A DNA stretch of 64,000 bases from Bermanella sp044597725 (GCF_044597725.1 NZ_CP139003.1:496001-560000), one strand, 5' to 3'; numbered from the stretch's first letter, positions 8,679 through 18,447 are shown. Notes: a model not told the origin generated them from the letters alone. Program-made: numbers and translations.

Positions 8679-8999
8679 CTAGGGCGATTCTTGATCACTG
8701 AAATCAAGCTGCTGGTCTTGTGCTAAAGCGTTCTCTAATTTGCGGTTGATTTGTCGCATTTGGGTTTGCATAGATTCGCTGCCGCCAATGGCATTGAGAT
8801 AATCATAAGCCAGATTAAGGGCAGCCATAATCGCGACTCGTTCGGTACCATAGAGTTTTCCATGGGCTTTTATTTCGTCCATGCGGTTGCTCAATAAGTT
8901 CGCGGCGCGCTCTAAATCTTGGCGTGACTCTTCCGGACAGGCTACGCGATACTCTTTGCCCATTAATTCTACAGCAACCGTGTTTTCGGCATTAGTCAT
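8679..8999 (-). CDS. zapA: Cell division protein ZapA
   Basis: 106 aa. ZapA binds FtsZ at midcell and cross-links protofilaments. The N-terminal beta part (VAVELMGKEYRVACPEE) and following helix (DLERAANLLSNRMDEIK) match the family, as does VAIMAALNLAYDYL leading into the C-terminal coiled coil. Its start overlaps the stop of the upstream coiled-coil gene by eight bases, indicating translational coupling. It lies directly upstream of 6S RNA, the usual gammaproteobacterial arrangement. Confidence 0.93.
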   Translation of the reverse strand: MTNAENTVAVELMGKEYRVACPEESRQDLERAANLLSNRMDEIKAHGKLYGTERVAIMAALNLAYDYLNAIGGSESMQTQMRQINRKLENALAQDQQLDFSDQESP

Positions 9000-9207
9000 G
9001 ACTTTCGTGCTCCAAATGCCTCAAGCGGGCAATCATTTCGGCAATTTTATTGCGCGCTAACTCATTTTGCTGAAGCAAGCGAGTGCGTTCATGCTGCCAG
9101 GTCTCAGCATCTGCCTTTAGTTTGCGGTTTTCATCCTTGCAGGCCTGATAAGCGCTTATGAGCTCGTCTAGCTTTTTGTTAATATCTTTAAGATTGTGCG
9201 AATCCAT
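8992..9207 (-). CDS. ZapB-like small coiled-coil protein (TIGR02449-like)
   Basis: About 71 aa from the ATG of MDSHNLKD. It is almost entirely a heptad-patterned helix (LKDINKKLDELISAY, then LRHLEHE). Such short coiled coils sit upstream of zapA in many Pseudomonas-like bacteria and are thought to act with ZapA at the division ring; that role is inferred. Alternative in-frame starts lie at 9213, 9267 (preceded by AGGGG) and 9291. A TATACT box lies only a few bases upstream of 9267 and would put transcription start past it, so the shorter form is preferred. Confidence 0.75.
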   Translation of the reverse strand: MDSHNLKDINKKLDELISAYQACKDENRKLKADAETWQHERTRLLQQNELARNKIAEMIARLRHLEHESHD

Positions 9208-9317
9208 GTTCATCTCGGTACCCGTTATGGGGTCAATATAATGGTGCGGCGCGATAGGGTCAATCATGCTAGTATACCCCTGTTTATCCACAAATCAGTA
9301 GGCCCAGTTAATCGGTT

Positions 9318-9875
9318 ATGAGTAACAAAATATCGCGCTTCGATTTATACGCAAATATTTCTTTATCCCATGGCGCATTAGCCTCACCATCAGCATTGCA
9401 GGGCTGGCTAACGGGCTACCTATGTGCTGGTGCGCGTTTAAGCAAACCCCAGTGGTTAGAAGCCAGTGCCGATTATTTAGGTTTGCCCGACCCATGGACG
9501 GATAAAGCTAAATTGCCCGTATTAGGGTTTTATCAGGACGAACTGCGTAATATTGAAGGGGAAGATATGGACTATCAGTTGCTGCTACCAGCAGACGATA
9601 GTGATTTTCATACTCGCATGCAGGCATTCTCTGAGTGGGCCAAAGGTTTTCTTGATGGCTTTGGAGCATCCGGACGTATTGCCGAGTCGGATTTAACCGA
9701 AGATGTTATGGACGTATTAAAACACTATGATGCGTTTAGTTACGGCATCGAAGAAGATGAAGTAGACGAAGACAGCGAACGTCTATTTACCGAGTTGGTA
9801 GAACATGCCCGTGTTACCGCACTGTTTATGTTTTATCACTTTAATCAAAAGCAGCAAGAACCCAAGCTGCACTAA
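9318..9875 (+). CDS. ygfB: YgfB/YecA (UPF0149) family protein
   Basis: 185 aa. It shows the UPF0149 all-helical pattern: an N-terminal helix ending SPSALQGWLTGYLCAG, a central WAKGFLDGFG, and EVDEDSERLFTELVEHARVTALFMF near the C-terminus. It lacks the C-terminal SEC-C zinc motif of YecA, so it is the YgfB type. ygfB upstream of pepP and ubiH is a conserved gammaproteobacterial arrangement. In Pseudomonas aeruginosa a YgfB homologue affects antibiotic resistance regulation; whether this holds here is unknown. Divergent from the zapB-like/zapA genes. Confidence 0.9.
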   Translation: MSNKISRFDLYANISLSHGALASPSALQGWLTGYLCAGARLSKPQWLEASADYLGLPDPWTDKAKLPVLGFYQDELRNIEGEDMDYQLLLPADDSDFHTRMQAFSEWAKGFLDGFGASGRIAESDLTEDVMDVLKHYDAFSYGIEEDEVDEDSERLFTELVEHARVTALFMFYHFNQKQQEPKLH

Positions 9876-9911
9876 TTTTTATCTGTCGACTCAAAAGGTT
9901 ATAAACAGACT

Positions 9912-11219
9912 ATGTTAGATTTCAATGGGCATCGCCAAGCCCTCATGGCTGCAATGGATGATAATAGCGTCGCCATTTTACCTGCTGCAAAAATGTACAT
10001 CCGCAATAATGATGCGGAATACCCGTACCGACAAGACAGTGATTTTTTCTATTTAACCGGTTTTACCGAAGATCATGCGTGTTTGGTGCTGCAAAAGAAA
10101 AACAATGAAACACATGTGAGTCTGTTTTGTCAGCCTAAAGTCAAAGAGATGGAAATTTGGACGGGCTATCGTTTAGGACCAGAGGCAGCTATTGAAACGT
10201 TAGGGGTTGATAGTGCTTTTACCATTGACGAGCTGGATAACAAACTGCCTGAACTGCTAGCAGATTGTAAACATGTCTATGCCGCTTGGGGTCACGATGC
10301 CGAACACGACCAGCGTTTTATGCAAGCGATTAACAAGGTTAAGCTTCAAGCACGAAAAGGCGTTACAGCGCCTACTAACATGCAAGCCATAGAGCCTTTG
10401 TTGCACGAACAAAGATTAATTAAATCACAAGCCGAAATAGATTTAATGCGACAAGCCGCCACCATAAGTGCCCAAGCTCATGTAGAAGCTATGAAAGCAG
10501 TTAAGCCGGGTATGTATGAATATCAGCTCGAAGGCATTATTCGTAATCATGGCGCGCAAAATGGCTCACGCTTTGATGCCTATTCAAGCATTGTTGGTGC
10601 CGGTGAAAATGCTTGTGTTTTACACTACACACAAAACAATCAAAAAATTAATGATGGCGACTTGGTGTTAATTGATGCTGGCTGTGAGTTAAATCATTAC
10701 GCCAGCGATATTACGCGCACTTTCCCTGCTAATGGTCGTTTTAGTGAAGCACAAAAAGCCCTGTATCAAGTTGTGTTAGATGCGCAAATCGCTGCCATTG
10801 ATGCGGTGAAACCAGGCAATCACTGTAAAGTTTCCCACGAAGTTGCATTAAAGGTATTAACTCAAGGTTTAGTGAATTTAGGCTTACTCAATGGCGATGT
10901 TGATAAGCTAATTGAAGAAGAAGCATACAAGCCATTCTTTATGCATGGCACCGGTCACTGGTTAGGTTTAGATGTGCATGACGTAGGTGCATATAAAATT
11001 GATGGTGAATGGCGCATGCTTGAACCGGGTATGGTGGTGACCATTGAACCGGGTCTTTATGTATCTCCTGATAATGACCAAGTTGATGCAAAATGGCGTG
11101 GTATTGGTATCCGCATTGAAGACGATGTACTGGTCACTGATCAAGGTCATGAAGTACTAAGCAAAGATGTGCCAAAATCGATTAAAGAAATAGAAGCGTT
11201 AACAGCCCAGGGACAATAG
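9912..11219 (+). CDS. pepP: Xaa-Pro aminopeptidase
   Basis: 435 aa, M24B metallopeptidase removing N-terminal residues next to proline. The N-terminal domain has YPYRQDSDFFYLTGF. The pita-bread catalytic domain carries all five metal ligands: Asp in LIDAGCE, Asp in SDITRTFP, His in GTGHWLGLDVHD, Glu in TIEPGLY and Glu in IRIEDDV. Length and order match E. coli PepP. Only three bases separate it from ubiH, so the operon ygfB-pepP-ubiH-ubiI-trmL is probable. Confidence 0.96.
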   Translation: MLDFNGHRQALMAAMDDNSVAILPAAKMYIRNNDAEYPYRQDSDFFYLTGFTEDHACLVLQKKNNETHVSLFCQPKVKEMEIWTGYRLGPEAAIETLGVDSAFTIDELDNKLPELLADCKHVYAAWGHDAEHDQRFMQAINKVKLQARKGVTAPTNMQAIEPLLHEQRLIKSQAEIDLMRQAATISAQAHVEAMKAVKPGMYEYQLEGIIRNHGAQNGSRFDAYSSIVGAGENACVLHYTQNNQKINDGDLVLIDAGCELNHYASDITRTFPANGRFSEAQKALYQVVLDAQIAAIDAVKPGNHCKVSHEVALKVLTQGLVNLGLLNGDVDKLIEEEAYKPFFMHGTGHWLGLDVHDVGAYKIDGEWRMLEPGMVVTIEPGLYVSPDNDQVDAKWRGIGIRIEDDVLVTDQGHEVLSKDVPKSIKEIEALTAQGQ

Positions 11220-11222
11220 CCC

Positions 11223-12467
11223 ATGAAGCAAGCGGCGAATAGTTTTGATGTCATTATTGTTGGCGGCGGCATGGTGGGTGCTTCACTTGCTTTGTTGCTG
11301 GAGCCGGCTATTCGCCGCGGTTTATCCGTAGCATTGATTGATCAATTCGATTTGACCGCTGCGCAATTACAACAGCCTAGTTTTGATGATCGTAGTAGCG
11401 CACTGTCACAAGGCAGTGAGCGCATATTATCTAAACTGGGTGTATGGCAGCAACTTTCTGAAACCTCTCCCATTTGCCATATCCAAGTAAGTCAGCAAGG
11501 TCAGTTTGGCCGTGTTCGATTACATAGCCAAGAATATAACCTTGATGCACTAGGCTCCGTGGTTGAAAACCGTGTTTTAGGGCGCGCTTTGGCTCAGCAG
11601 TTAACACAGCTAAAACAGCAAACGGGAAATATTCAGTTATTAGCACCGGCGCAGGTCACCAAGGTGGCCGCGAATGAACAAGGTTACGCGGTAACATTGC
11701 AACATGGCGAGCAAGAGAAAACCTCACAGGCTGGGTTGTTAATCGCTGCCGATGGTGCCAATAGCCTTATCTGCCAACAACTGGGTATTACCCAACATGC
11801 CACGTCTTATCAGCAAGATGCCATTGTGGCCAATGTAGCCATGGATAAACCCCATGAGCAATGGGCCTACGAGCGTTTTACCAGTAGTGGGCCGTTAGCA
11901 TTATTGCCCATGAGCCAGCAGCGGTTTGCTTTAGTTTGGTGTATGCCACCGGAGTTATCTGAGCGCCGTATGACGTTAACCGATATTGAATTTATGGCGG
12001 AATTGCAACAGCAGATTGGTTTTGATAAAGGCGCGCTGCAGCAGGTAGGTAAACGCCAAATATATCCATTGCAAAAAGTACAAGCACAAGAACAAGTGCG
12101 GCGTGGCTTAGTGGTATTAGGTAATGCTGCCCATGCTTTACACCCAGTAGCGGGCCAAGGCTTTAATTTAGCGTTAAGAGACGCTGCTCAGTTAGCCCAG
12201 CAAATCAATACCTGCTGGCCACGTTCAATCTCTGACCTTCAAGTATTGCAAAGCTATGCGAAGGCTCAATCGCAAGACCAGTGGCTTACGATTCAAGCCA
12301 GTCATTGGTTGCCCACCGGGTTTGCCCCAACTCAATTGTCCGTTTTGCGCGCCATAGGTTTAACCATGCTCGATACTATGCCCGTGGCGAAAAAGTTATT
12401 TGCTCGTCAAGCCATGGGCTTGGTTGGAAAGGCCCAACCATGGCAACCCAATACATATTTAGAATAG
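11223..12467 (+). CDS. ubiH: 2-octaprenyl-6-methoxyphenol hydroxylase
   Basis: 414 aa FAD monooxygenase of ubiquinone biosynthesis. The N-terminal FAD-binding Rossmann motif is VGGGMVGASLALLL. The second FAD contact IAADGANSL and the C-terminal ribityl-binding motif LGNAAHALHPVAGQGFNLALRD are intact. Of the two paralogous flavoproteins here, the one directly after pepP with N in GNAAH matches UbiH. It acts at the inner membrane within the Ubi metabolon. Confidence 0.93.
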   Translation: MKQAANSFDVIIVGGGMVGASLALLLEPAIRRGLSVALIDQFDLTAAQLQQPSFDDRSSALSQGSERILSKLGVWQQLSETSPICHIQVSQQGQFGRVRLHSQEYNLDALGSVVENRVLGRALAQQLTQLKQQTGNIQLLAPAQVTKVAANEQGYAVTLQHGEQEKTSQAGLLIAADGANSLICQQLGITQHATSYQQDAIVANVAMDKPHEQWAYERFTSSGPLALLPMSQQRFALVWCMPPELSERRMTLTDIEFMAELQQQIGFDKGALQQVGKRQIYPLQKVQAQEQVRRGLVVLGNAAHALHPVAGQGFNLALRDAAQLAQQINTCWPRSISDLQVLQSYAKAQSQDQWLTIQASHWLPTGFAPTQLSVLRAIGLTMLDTMPVAKKLFARQAMGLVGKAQPWQPNTYLE

Positions 12468-12474
12468 GCTCTTT

Positions 12475-13695
12475 ATGCAGTTTGACGTCATTATTGTGGG
12501 TGGTGGCATGGTGGGATCGGCGCTTGCCGCAGCTCTGTCACAAGGTTCACCCACCAAACAAAATATGCGCATAGCGTTGCTCGAACCCGCTCCAGCGCAG
12601 GCCGATGCATCCCCAGTCACTCAGGTAAATGATGTAGACCAGCGGGTGAGCGCTATTAATCGCGCCAATCAATCATTTTTACAGGATATCGGCGCGTGGC
12701 AGCACGTTCCTGCGCATAGGCTGAGTGCTTACGACAAAATGCGTGTGTGGGATGGCATTGGTACGGGTCACATTCAGTTCGATGCCATGGAACTGGCAGA
12801 AAGCCATCTTGGGCACATTGTGGAAAATCGATTCATTGCACACGGATTAATTCAATCAGTGCGCGAGCAAAATTGCGTTAACCTCATTGAGCAAGGGGTT
12901 AGCAGTATTGAGCAATACGATGAGCAATTGTATTGCGTGCAATTAGAGTCTGGCGAATTATTGCTTAGCCCTATGATTGTAGCCGCTGACGGCGCGCGCT
13001 CTATGGTTCGACAGTGGGCTGAGTTTGAAACCCGAGAGTGGGATTACGATCATCACGGTCTGGTTTGCACGGTACGCACCCAATATAGCCATGAAAACTG
13101 TGCTTGGCAGCGCTTTACCGGTTCGGGAGTATTGGCTTTTTTACCCTTAGCCGAAGATAGCGAAGGTCAGAGCAATTTATGCTCTATCGTTTATTCTTGC
13201 CCGCCCCAAGAAGCCGAAGCATTGCTTGCCCTTGATGATGAGGCGTTTAAACAGCGCTTAGCCATGGATTTTGAGCAGCAGTTGGGAGAGGTAATTGAAG
13301 TGGGTAAGCGCAATGCTATTCCCCTGCGCCAGCGCCATAGCAAAAGCTATATAAAGAAAGGTTTAGTGCTGGTGGGTGATGCGGCCCATACTATTCATCC
13401 TCTGGCGGGCCAAGGTGTTAACTTAGGGTTACAGGATGCCAAGGTATTAGCGCAAATGATGCTCAAAGCTCATAGTCGCGGTTTAGAACTTCACCACGCC
13501 CACTATCTGGCTCGTTATGAACGCCAGCGTATGCTCGATAATTTAACCATGATGGCGGCTATGGAGGGCTTTAAACGCACCTTCACTAGCCAGCAAGCCA
13601 GTTTAACTTGGCTGCGTAACTGGGGTATGAATAAAATAAACCAACTACCCGCCATTAAACATCACCTCATGCAGCAGGCCATGGGCCTTAAATGA
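12475..13695 (+). CDS. ubiI: FAD-dependent 2-octaprenylphenol hydroxylase
   Basis: 406 aa, paralogue of the preceding gene, beginning seven bases after it. FAD motifs are VGGGMVGSALAAALS, VAADGARSM and VGDAAHTIHPLAGQGVNLGLQD. In E. coli UbiI (VisC) hydroxylates C5 of the ubiquinone ring and follows ubiH in the same operon. The assignment to UbiI rather than UbiF rests on order and on this arrangement. Confidence 0.9.
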   Translation: MQFDVIIVGGGMVGSALAAALSQGSPTKQNMRIALLEPAPAQADASPVTQVNDVDQRVSAINRANQSFLQDIGAWQHVPAHRLSAYDKMRVWDGIGTGHIQFDAMELAESHLGHIVENRFIAHGLIQSVREQNCVNLIEQGVSSIEQYDEQLYCVQLESGELLLSPMIVAADGARSMVRQWAEFETREWDYDHHGLVCTVRTQYSHENCAWQRFTGSGVLAFLPLAEDSEGQSNLCSIVYSCPPQEAEALLALDDEAFKQRLAMDFEQQLGEVIEVGKRNAIPLRQRHSKSYIKKGLVLVGDAAHTIHPLAGQGVNLGLQDAKVLAQMMLKAHSRGLELHHAHYLARYERQRMLDNLTMMAAMEGFKRTFTSQQASLTWLRNWGMNKINQLPAIKHHLMQQAMGLK

Positions 13696-13702
13696 AATTA
13701 AT

Positions 13703-14167
13703 ATGTTCCATATAGCGTTATTTGAACCCAACATCGCTCCCAATACTGGGAATATCATCCGCTTGTGCGCCAATAATGGTTGCAGCTTGCATCTTATTGA
13801 ACCGCTTGGTTTCGAGCTTGATAGCAAAAAGCTACGTCGAGCAGGACTCGATTATCACGAGTTTGCTAATGTGCAGGTATACCCAGATTACTGGGCATTT
13901 AAACAAGCCATGGGCGAGCGTCGTATTTTTGCCTGCACCACAAAAGGCAGTGGCCACTACCATAAAGCTCAGTATCAAGCCGATGATGTATTGTTATTTG
14001 GCTCCGAAACCCATGGTTTGGCACCCGAAGTGATGGATAGCATTGATCCTGAATTTCGCATTCGTATTCCCATGTTGCCTGGTAGTCGCAGTTTAAACCT
14101 ATCGAACTCAGTGGCCATCATTTCCCTCGAAGCATGGCGCCAAAACGGCTTTGAAGGAGGCGTCTAA
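13703..14167 (+). CDS. trmL: tRNA (cytidine/uridine-34-2'-O)-methyltransferase
   Basis: 154 aa SPOUT-class methyltransferase that methylates the wobble ribose of tRNA-Leu. The start MFHIALFEPNIAPNTGNIIRLC is the family motif 1. LFGSETHGLAPEVM and IPMLPGSRSLNLSNSVAI form the trefoil-knot AdoMet site. Only seven bases follow ubiI. Its operon membership is positional; there is no functional link to ubiquinone. Confidence 0.96.
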   Translation: MFHIALFEPNIAPNTGNIIRLCANNGCSLHLIEPLGFELDSKKLRRAGLDYHEFANVQVYPDYWAFKQAMGERRIFACTTKGSGHYHKAQYQADDVLLFGSETHGLAPEVMDSIDPEFRIRIPMLPGSRSLNLSNSVAIISLEAWRQNGFEGGV

Positions 14168-14249
14168 TTTTCCGATGGTTTGTATCGAATCTCTAACACC
14201 GTTCTGAGGTTTAGGTTGCATATACTGACTTAAATCAGAGGAGGTTATT

Positions 14250-15197
14250 ATGGGATTGTTAGTCGACGGTCAATGGCAAGACAAGTGGTACGATACCAAA
14301 AGCCAAGGCGGACGTTTTAAACGTCAAGATAGTGCGTTTCGCAGCACGATTTCTAATGAAGGCCCGTTCAAGCCAGAGTCGGGTCGTTACCATTTATATG
14401 TTTCCATGGCCTGCCCGTGGGCTCATCGCGCGCTTATTTTTCGTAAACTAAAAGGCTTAAGCGAACATATTGGTCTATCTGTGGTGCACCCGCACATGTT
14501 AGAAAATGGCTGGGAGTTTCGCCAAGACGAGCCGTTTTATAAGGATAACTTATACCAGCACGATTTTGCCCACCAGCTTTATACCCGCGCCCAAGCAGAC
14601 TATACAGGTCGGGTAACTGTGCCCATCTTATGGGACACCCAGCAGCAAACCATTGTTAATAACGAGTCCAGCGAAATTATTCGTATGTTCAATAGTGCAT
14701 TCGATGAATTAACGGGCAATGATCTAGATTTTTATCCACAGGCACTGAGATCTGAAATAGATGAAGTGAATGAACGGATTTATCACACAGTGAACAATGG
14801 TGTGTATAAGTCGGGTTTTGCAACCACACAAGATGCTTACGAAGAAGCATTTGATGCTTTGTTTGAAAGCTTGGATTGGATCGAGCAGCGCTTATCACAA
14901 CACCGCTACCTAGTGGGTGATACCCTGACCGAAGCGGACTGGCGTTTATTCACAACTTTGGTTCGGTTTGACTCGGTTTACGTGGGTCACTTTAAAACTA
15001 ATAAGCAGCGTATAGTGGATTATACAAATATGTGGGCCTATGTGCGCGAGCTTTACCAGTACCCAGGCGTGGCCGATACGGTATTTATGGAGCAAATAAA
15101 ACAGCACTATTATTTTAGTCATACCATGATCAACCCTACCCAAGTGGTACCTAAAGGGCCGCACATTGATTTCTTAGCACCTCATGGGCGAGGCTAA
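14250..15197 (+). CDS. yqjG: Glutathionyl-hydroquinone reductase (Xi-class GST)
   Basis: 315 aa. It reduces glutathionyl-hydroquinones using glutathione. The thioredoxin-like domain carries the catalytic cysteine in SMACPWAHRAL (about residue 56), and the GSH-binding ESSEIIRMFN segment is present. The C-terminal helical domain has LVGDTLTEADWRLF followed by the Tyr-containing NMWAYVRELYQYPGV, as in EcYqjG. RBS GAGGAGG precedes the ATG. It stands as a single gene and is cytosolic. Confidence 0.93.
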   Translation: MGLLVDGQWQDKWYDTKSQGGRFKRQDSAFRSTISNEGPFKPESGRYHLYVSMACPWAHRALIFRKLKGLSEHIGLSVVHPHMLENGWEFRQDEPFYKDNLYQHDFAHQLYTRAQADYTGRVTVPILWDTQQQTIVNNESSEIIRMFNSAFDELTGNDLDFYPQALRSEIDEVNERIYHTVNNGVYKSGFATTQDAYEEAFDALFESLDWIEQRLSQHRYLVGDTLTEADWRLFTTLVRFDSVYVGHFKTNKQRIVDYTNMWAYVRELYQYPGVADTVFMEQIKQHYYFSHTMINPTQVVPKGPHIDFLAPHGRG

Positions 15198-15370
15198 GGT
15201 TACCCACATAAACATGTCACTAGCAGGTGGTTGCCGAATAATGTTTGGTGCCGCCTGTACAAATTAAACTCATACTAAATCATTAGATTTGTACTAAGAC
15301 CCCTCTTTAATCTACCCTGTTTATAGTGCTTCTGGCACAATTCCGCGCTTGCTCAAAGGCTGACCAGACT

Positions 15371-17575
15371 ATGTATTCAATGCACGTATGCTTCTCCCTC
15401 ATTCGGCGCTATGTTGCGACACCTTGTATAGCGCTTGCAGGTCTATCCGCAAACGCCATAGCCGAACCTTCATTCACAGACTTACCCTTACTGGCTGCAT
15501 CTGACTTTAACTTAACCGAGTACAATGAGCATTCTGTTCCCGTGGTATTAACTGCAACGCGAATCGAGCAACATCATGCAGATGTTCCTGCCAGTGTTAC
15601 TGTACTCGACCATGATTTTATTCAGCAAACGGGAGCCCAATCATTGGCAGAAGTGCTGCGACATGTGCCAGGCATGATGGTGGGCCCCGACCGTAATAAC
15701 AATGCCGATAGCGTTCAGTACCATGGTGGGCCAACCGCCCTACCTAAAAACCTACAAGTATTGTTAAATGGACGCTCCATGTATCGCAGTGGTATTGCTT
15801 CGGTAAGCTGGTACGAGATGCCAGTAGCGTTAGAAGATATTAGACGCATTGAAGTAGTACGTGGACCCAACGCATCAAGTTATGGTGCCAATGCGTATCA
15901 AGCCGTCATCAACATTATCACTCAGCACCCAGGTGATACCTATGGCTCTAGCGTGGCGTTAACGCAAGGCAATAACGGTGAGCAAGATGTGTATGCTAAA
16001 CAAGGTGGTCGCTTTTACGATACTGACTATCGTCTTACTTACAAGAAAAAACAAAATGACCAGTTTGTTGAGGATTTTGACGATAAAGAAAGCCAATTTA
16101 TTGATTTCACAACACATACCCTGTTGGATAATCGTGGTGAATTACAGAGTTTTTCTACCCTTAGTGAAAGCGAAAAAGGCGCAAGAGTAAGTGATACATT
16201 AAAAAGCTTACAAACCAATAAAAACCTAATTAAAGAAACTCAGCTCGATTTAGGTATTAGCTATACCCAAGATCTGTCATCTAATCAGCAAATAAAAGTG
16301 AAATCTTATGTTAGTGGTTTTGAGCAGCGTCAACCAATAGCGATAAGCGGTGTTCCCTTATCATGGTTGGACCAAGACTTAACCGCCTTATATCGCTTAA
16401 ATCCAACTGCTGCCAAACAGTTAGCAAAAGCAGATACTTCTAATCTCAATTTAGCTACGGCACAAGAACAAAGTTTAGCCAATGCGTTTATTAATCGTTA
16501 TGGTGCCAACCCAACACTGGCTATGACCCCAGTAAGTGGGAATGTGAATGCAAGCCTTGATGAATATCGATTTGATATAGAAGCGCAAAGTACTTGGATT
16601 GTAAACGACAGTATGACTTGGGTAGCGGGAGCAAGTTTTAGGCGTGATATTATTCAATCGGATCATTACCTAGGTGGCGAATTTAATAACAATACTCAAC
16701 GATTGTTTACCAGCCTCGACTGGAAGCTAAGCCAACGCACTTTATTTCATACAGGCTTAATGGCAGAAAAAGAAGACCATGCCGATTTAGTATTCGCTCC
16801 TCGGTTATCCCTAGTGCATCAATTTGAACCAACACATTCAGTACGTATGGTATATAGTGAATCGGTACGTAGCCCAGATGTTTTTGAGCAACATGCAAAC
16901 TGGAATTTTACGGTAGAGAATGCAACGGCAGATGCAACACTGAACGGCAATACGTTTTATCAAACGGCACAAGGGCCAGGTGATCTTGATCACCAAAAAA
17001 TTCAATCTTATGAAGTTGGCTACTATGGATTAACCCCCAACTTTTTTAATACAGAAGTAGATGTGCGAATTTTTCATGAAGCTTTGAAGGATGTTATTTA
17101 TCAACCGACTCGTTTAGATGGATTTGAAACAGAAGACGATTATAAAATTGACTTTACAGGCATTGAAATGCAAGCCGGGTTTTCACCTTGGCATAATGGC
17201 CGCTTACGAATGGTTGCAGCATATGTAGATGCTGATACAAATGTAACGGACAATGAGCGGGAAAGTACCTTATTAAGAATTCATGCGCGCAATCAATTCA
17301 ATGTATCTCTTATACAAAACTTCGAAAATAATACCAATGCAAGCCTACATTACATTAGCAATCATAGTTATGATCAAATGAGAAATGATACATCTAAGCG
17401 CACTGAATTCGAACGTTTAGATGGGCGTATCGCAACAACGATGCCGTTAGGAATGGTTGACGTACAGCTTGTAGTAAATATACAGCACGACTTAAGTAAC
17501 CAAGGTTATGTTTGGCCTGAATCCGTTTACGAAGACGATACTCGAGTGCTGGGAACCATGAGGGTGAACTGGTAA
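15371..17575 (+). CDS. TonB-dependent outer-membrane receptor
   Basis: About 734 aa. A signal peptide ends near ANAIAE. The TonB-box region is VPVVLTATR, followed by the plug domain (residues ~60-170) with QSLAEVLRHVPGMMVG, VLLNGRSMY and IRRIEVVRGPNASSYGANA. The barrel follows, with YSESVRSPDVFEQHANWNF and Asn/Asp-rich loops, and ends in aromatic MRVNW. The ATG at 15371 is chosen over a GTG at 15326 that would add 15 residues before a normal signal peptide. Substrate is unknown; a Fur box or cobalamin riboswitch was not seen upstream. Confidence 0.9.
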   Translation: MYSMHVCFSLIRRYVATPCIALAGLSANAIAEPSFTDLPLLAASDFNLTEYNEHSVPVVLTATRIEQHHADVPASVTVLDHDFIQQTGAQSLAEVLRHVPGMMVGPDRNNNADSVQYHGGPTALPKNLQVLLNGRSMYRSGIASVSWYEMPVALEDIRRIEVVRGPNASSYGANAYQAVINIITQHPGDTYGSSVALTQGNNGEQDVYAKQGGRFYDTDYRLTYKKKQNDQFVEDFDDKESQFIDFTTHTLLDNRGELQSFSTLSESEKGARVSDTLKSLQTNKNLIKETQLDLGISYTQDLSSNQQIKVKSYVSGFEQRQPIAISGVPLSWLDQDLTALYRLNPTAAKQLAKADTSNLNLATAQEQSLANAFINRYGANPTLAMTPVSGNVNASLDEYRFDIEAQSTWIVNDSMTWVAGASFRRDIIQSDHYLGGEFNNNTQRLFTSLDWKLSQRTLFHTGLMAEKEDHADLVFAPRLSLVHQFEPTHSVRMVYSESVRSPDVFEQHANWNFTVENATADATLNGNTFYQTAQGPGDLDHQKIQSYEVGYYGLTPNFFNTEVDVRIFHEALKDVIYQPTRLDGFETEDDYKIDFTGIEMQAGFSPWHNGRLRMVAAYVDADTNVTDNERESTLLRIHARNQFNVSLIQNFENNTNASLHYISNHSYDQMRNDTSKRTEFERLDGRIATTMPLGMVDVQLVVNIQHDLSNQGYVWPESVYEDDTRVLGTMRVNW

Positions 17576-17592
17576 TAATCGATTAAAATTGA

Positions 17593-17613
17593 GCCTAGCA
17601 GAAGTTGCTAGGC
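17593..17613. terminator. Bidirectional hairpin terminator
   Basis: GCCTAGCA (17593-17600) and TGCTAGGC (17606-17613) pair around a five-base loop between the TonB receptor and the convergent orphan gene. A short T-rich stretch follows on the plus strand and TCAATTTT on the minus strand. It overlaps the minus gene's stop codon. Confidence 0.6.
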
Positions 17614-18192
17614 TTCTCTGTAAATTCCCATAATCTTTTCACTGATAACATTTTTAATACCTTGGCGTTCCAGTGTCGACATAGAACTAAGTGCACTCAT
17701 GCGTAAGCGATGTAAATGCAAACAAGGCATGTTGGAATCAAACTCACGTAAATCCCCTTTTTTGAGAACTGGTAAAAATGGATCGTTGCCGTTAAAGCGT
17801 TTAAGTATTTGGCGTAAGCCTTCCTTAAACGGAATAGGAATAGAACGCACATTCTTTTGATTTTGACTGATTACGATATACAAACCTTGGCGGTTAATCG
17901 TTTCACCAGGAACGATATGCAATCCGGTTGCCTGAATGGCTTCTTCAGGAATATGGTTGAAGGTATCGTGAAATGCATAGGGATCAGGTAGCACTACCAT
18001 GCTTTTTTTCTGATCTTCAGGGAAAAAGATATTGTAGTTACTGTAAAGCTGATTCACTGTAGGTGAATAGACACACAATTTATTTTCAAAACGCTTTACA
18101 AAATCAAATGCGTTTTGCTGCTGAGTAATGTGTTCTAAGCCCCAAATCAAATCATTGTTTTGATCGTGACCTGCATTTTGTGCAAAACCCAT
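17608..18192 (-). CDS. Protein of unknown function, 194 aa
   Basis: The start is the ATG of MGFAQNAG preceded by GGAGG; an in-frame TTG twelve bases upstream only reads the RBS. The product is soluble with no signal peptide, membrane segment or recognised motif. It contains PFKEGLRQILKRFNG and a C-terminal basic helix. No family was identified. Its upstream region holds four copies of ATACGTG, suggesting dedicated regulation. Convergent with the TonB receptor. Confidence 0.65.
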   Translation of the reverse strand: MGFAQNAGHDQNNDLIWGLEHITQQQNAFDFVKRFENKLCVYSPTVNQLYSNYNIFFPEDQKKSMVVLPDPYAFHDTFNHIPEEAIQATGLHIVPGETINRQGLYIVISQNQKNVRSIPIPFKEGLRQILKRFNGNDPFLPVLKKGDLREFDSNMPCLHLHRLRMSALSSMSTLERQGIKNVISEKIMGIYREA

Positions 18193-18243
18193 AATAACCT
18201 CCAACCGTTTGGTTCGATCACGCTGAACTTTGTTAGGGTCCTT

Positions 18244-18330
18244 ATACGTGGTAAAAAATACGTGTAAGTAGTTTTAATACATACGTGTTAAATCGCTTAC
18301 TAGGATTAGTATCGGCTATGAGACACGTAT
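18244..18330. promoter_or_regulatory. Cluster of ATACGTG motifs
   Basis: ATACGTG occurs at 18244, 18258 and 18281, with an inverted copy (CACGTAT) at 18324-18330. The last two direct copies are extended to ATACGTGT and the inverted one to ACACGTAT. They lie 50-140 bases upstream of the orphan gene and may be operator sites for an unidentified regulator. Confidence 0.4.
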
Positions 18331-18447
18331 TTTCCGTTGAGTTTTGGTAACAGGAACACATTTAGGCCCGTTGTATGCTAGGTTTGCGAAGGACATCACA
18401 GTTAGTGTGTATTTAGGCCATGGTGGTCTAAGTAAGGTGTGAGCCAG

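Noticed and set aside
15198..15370. Cobalamin riboswitch or Fur box before the TonB receptor
   Set aside because: The gap is too short and no B12-box or Fur-like sequence could be seen.
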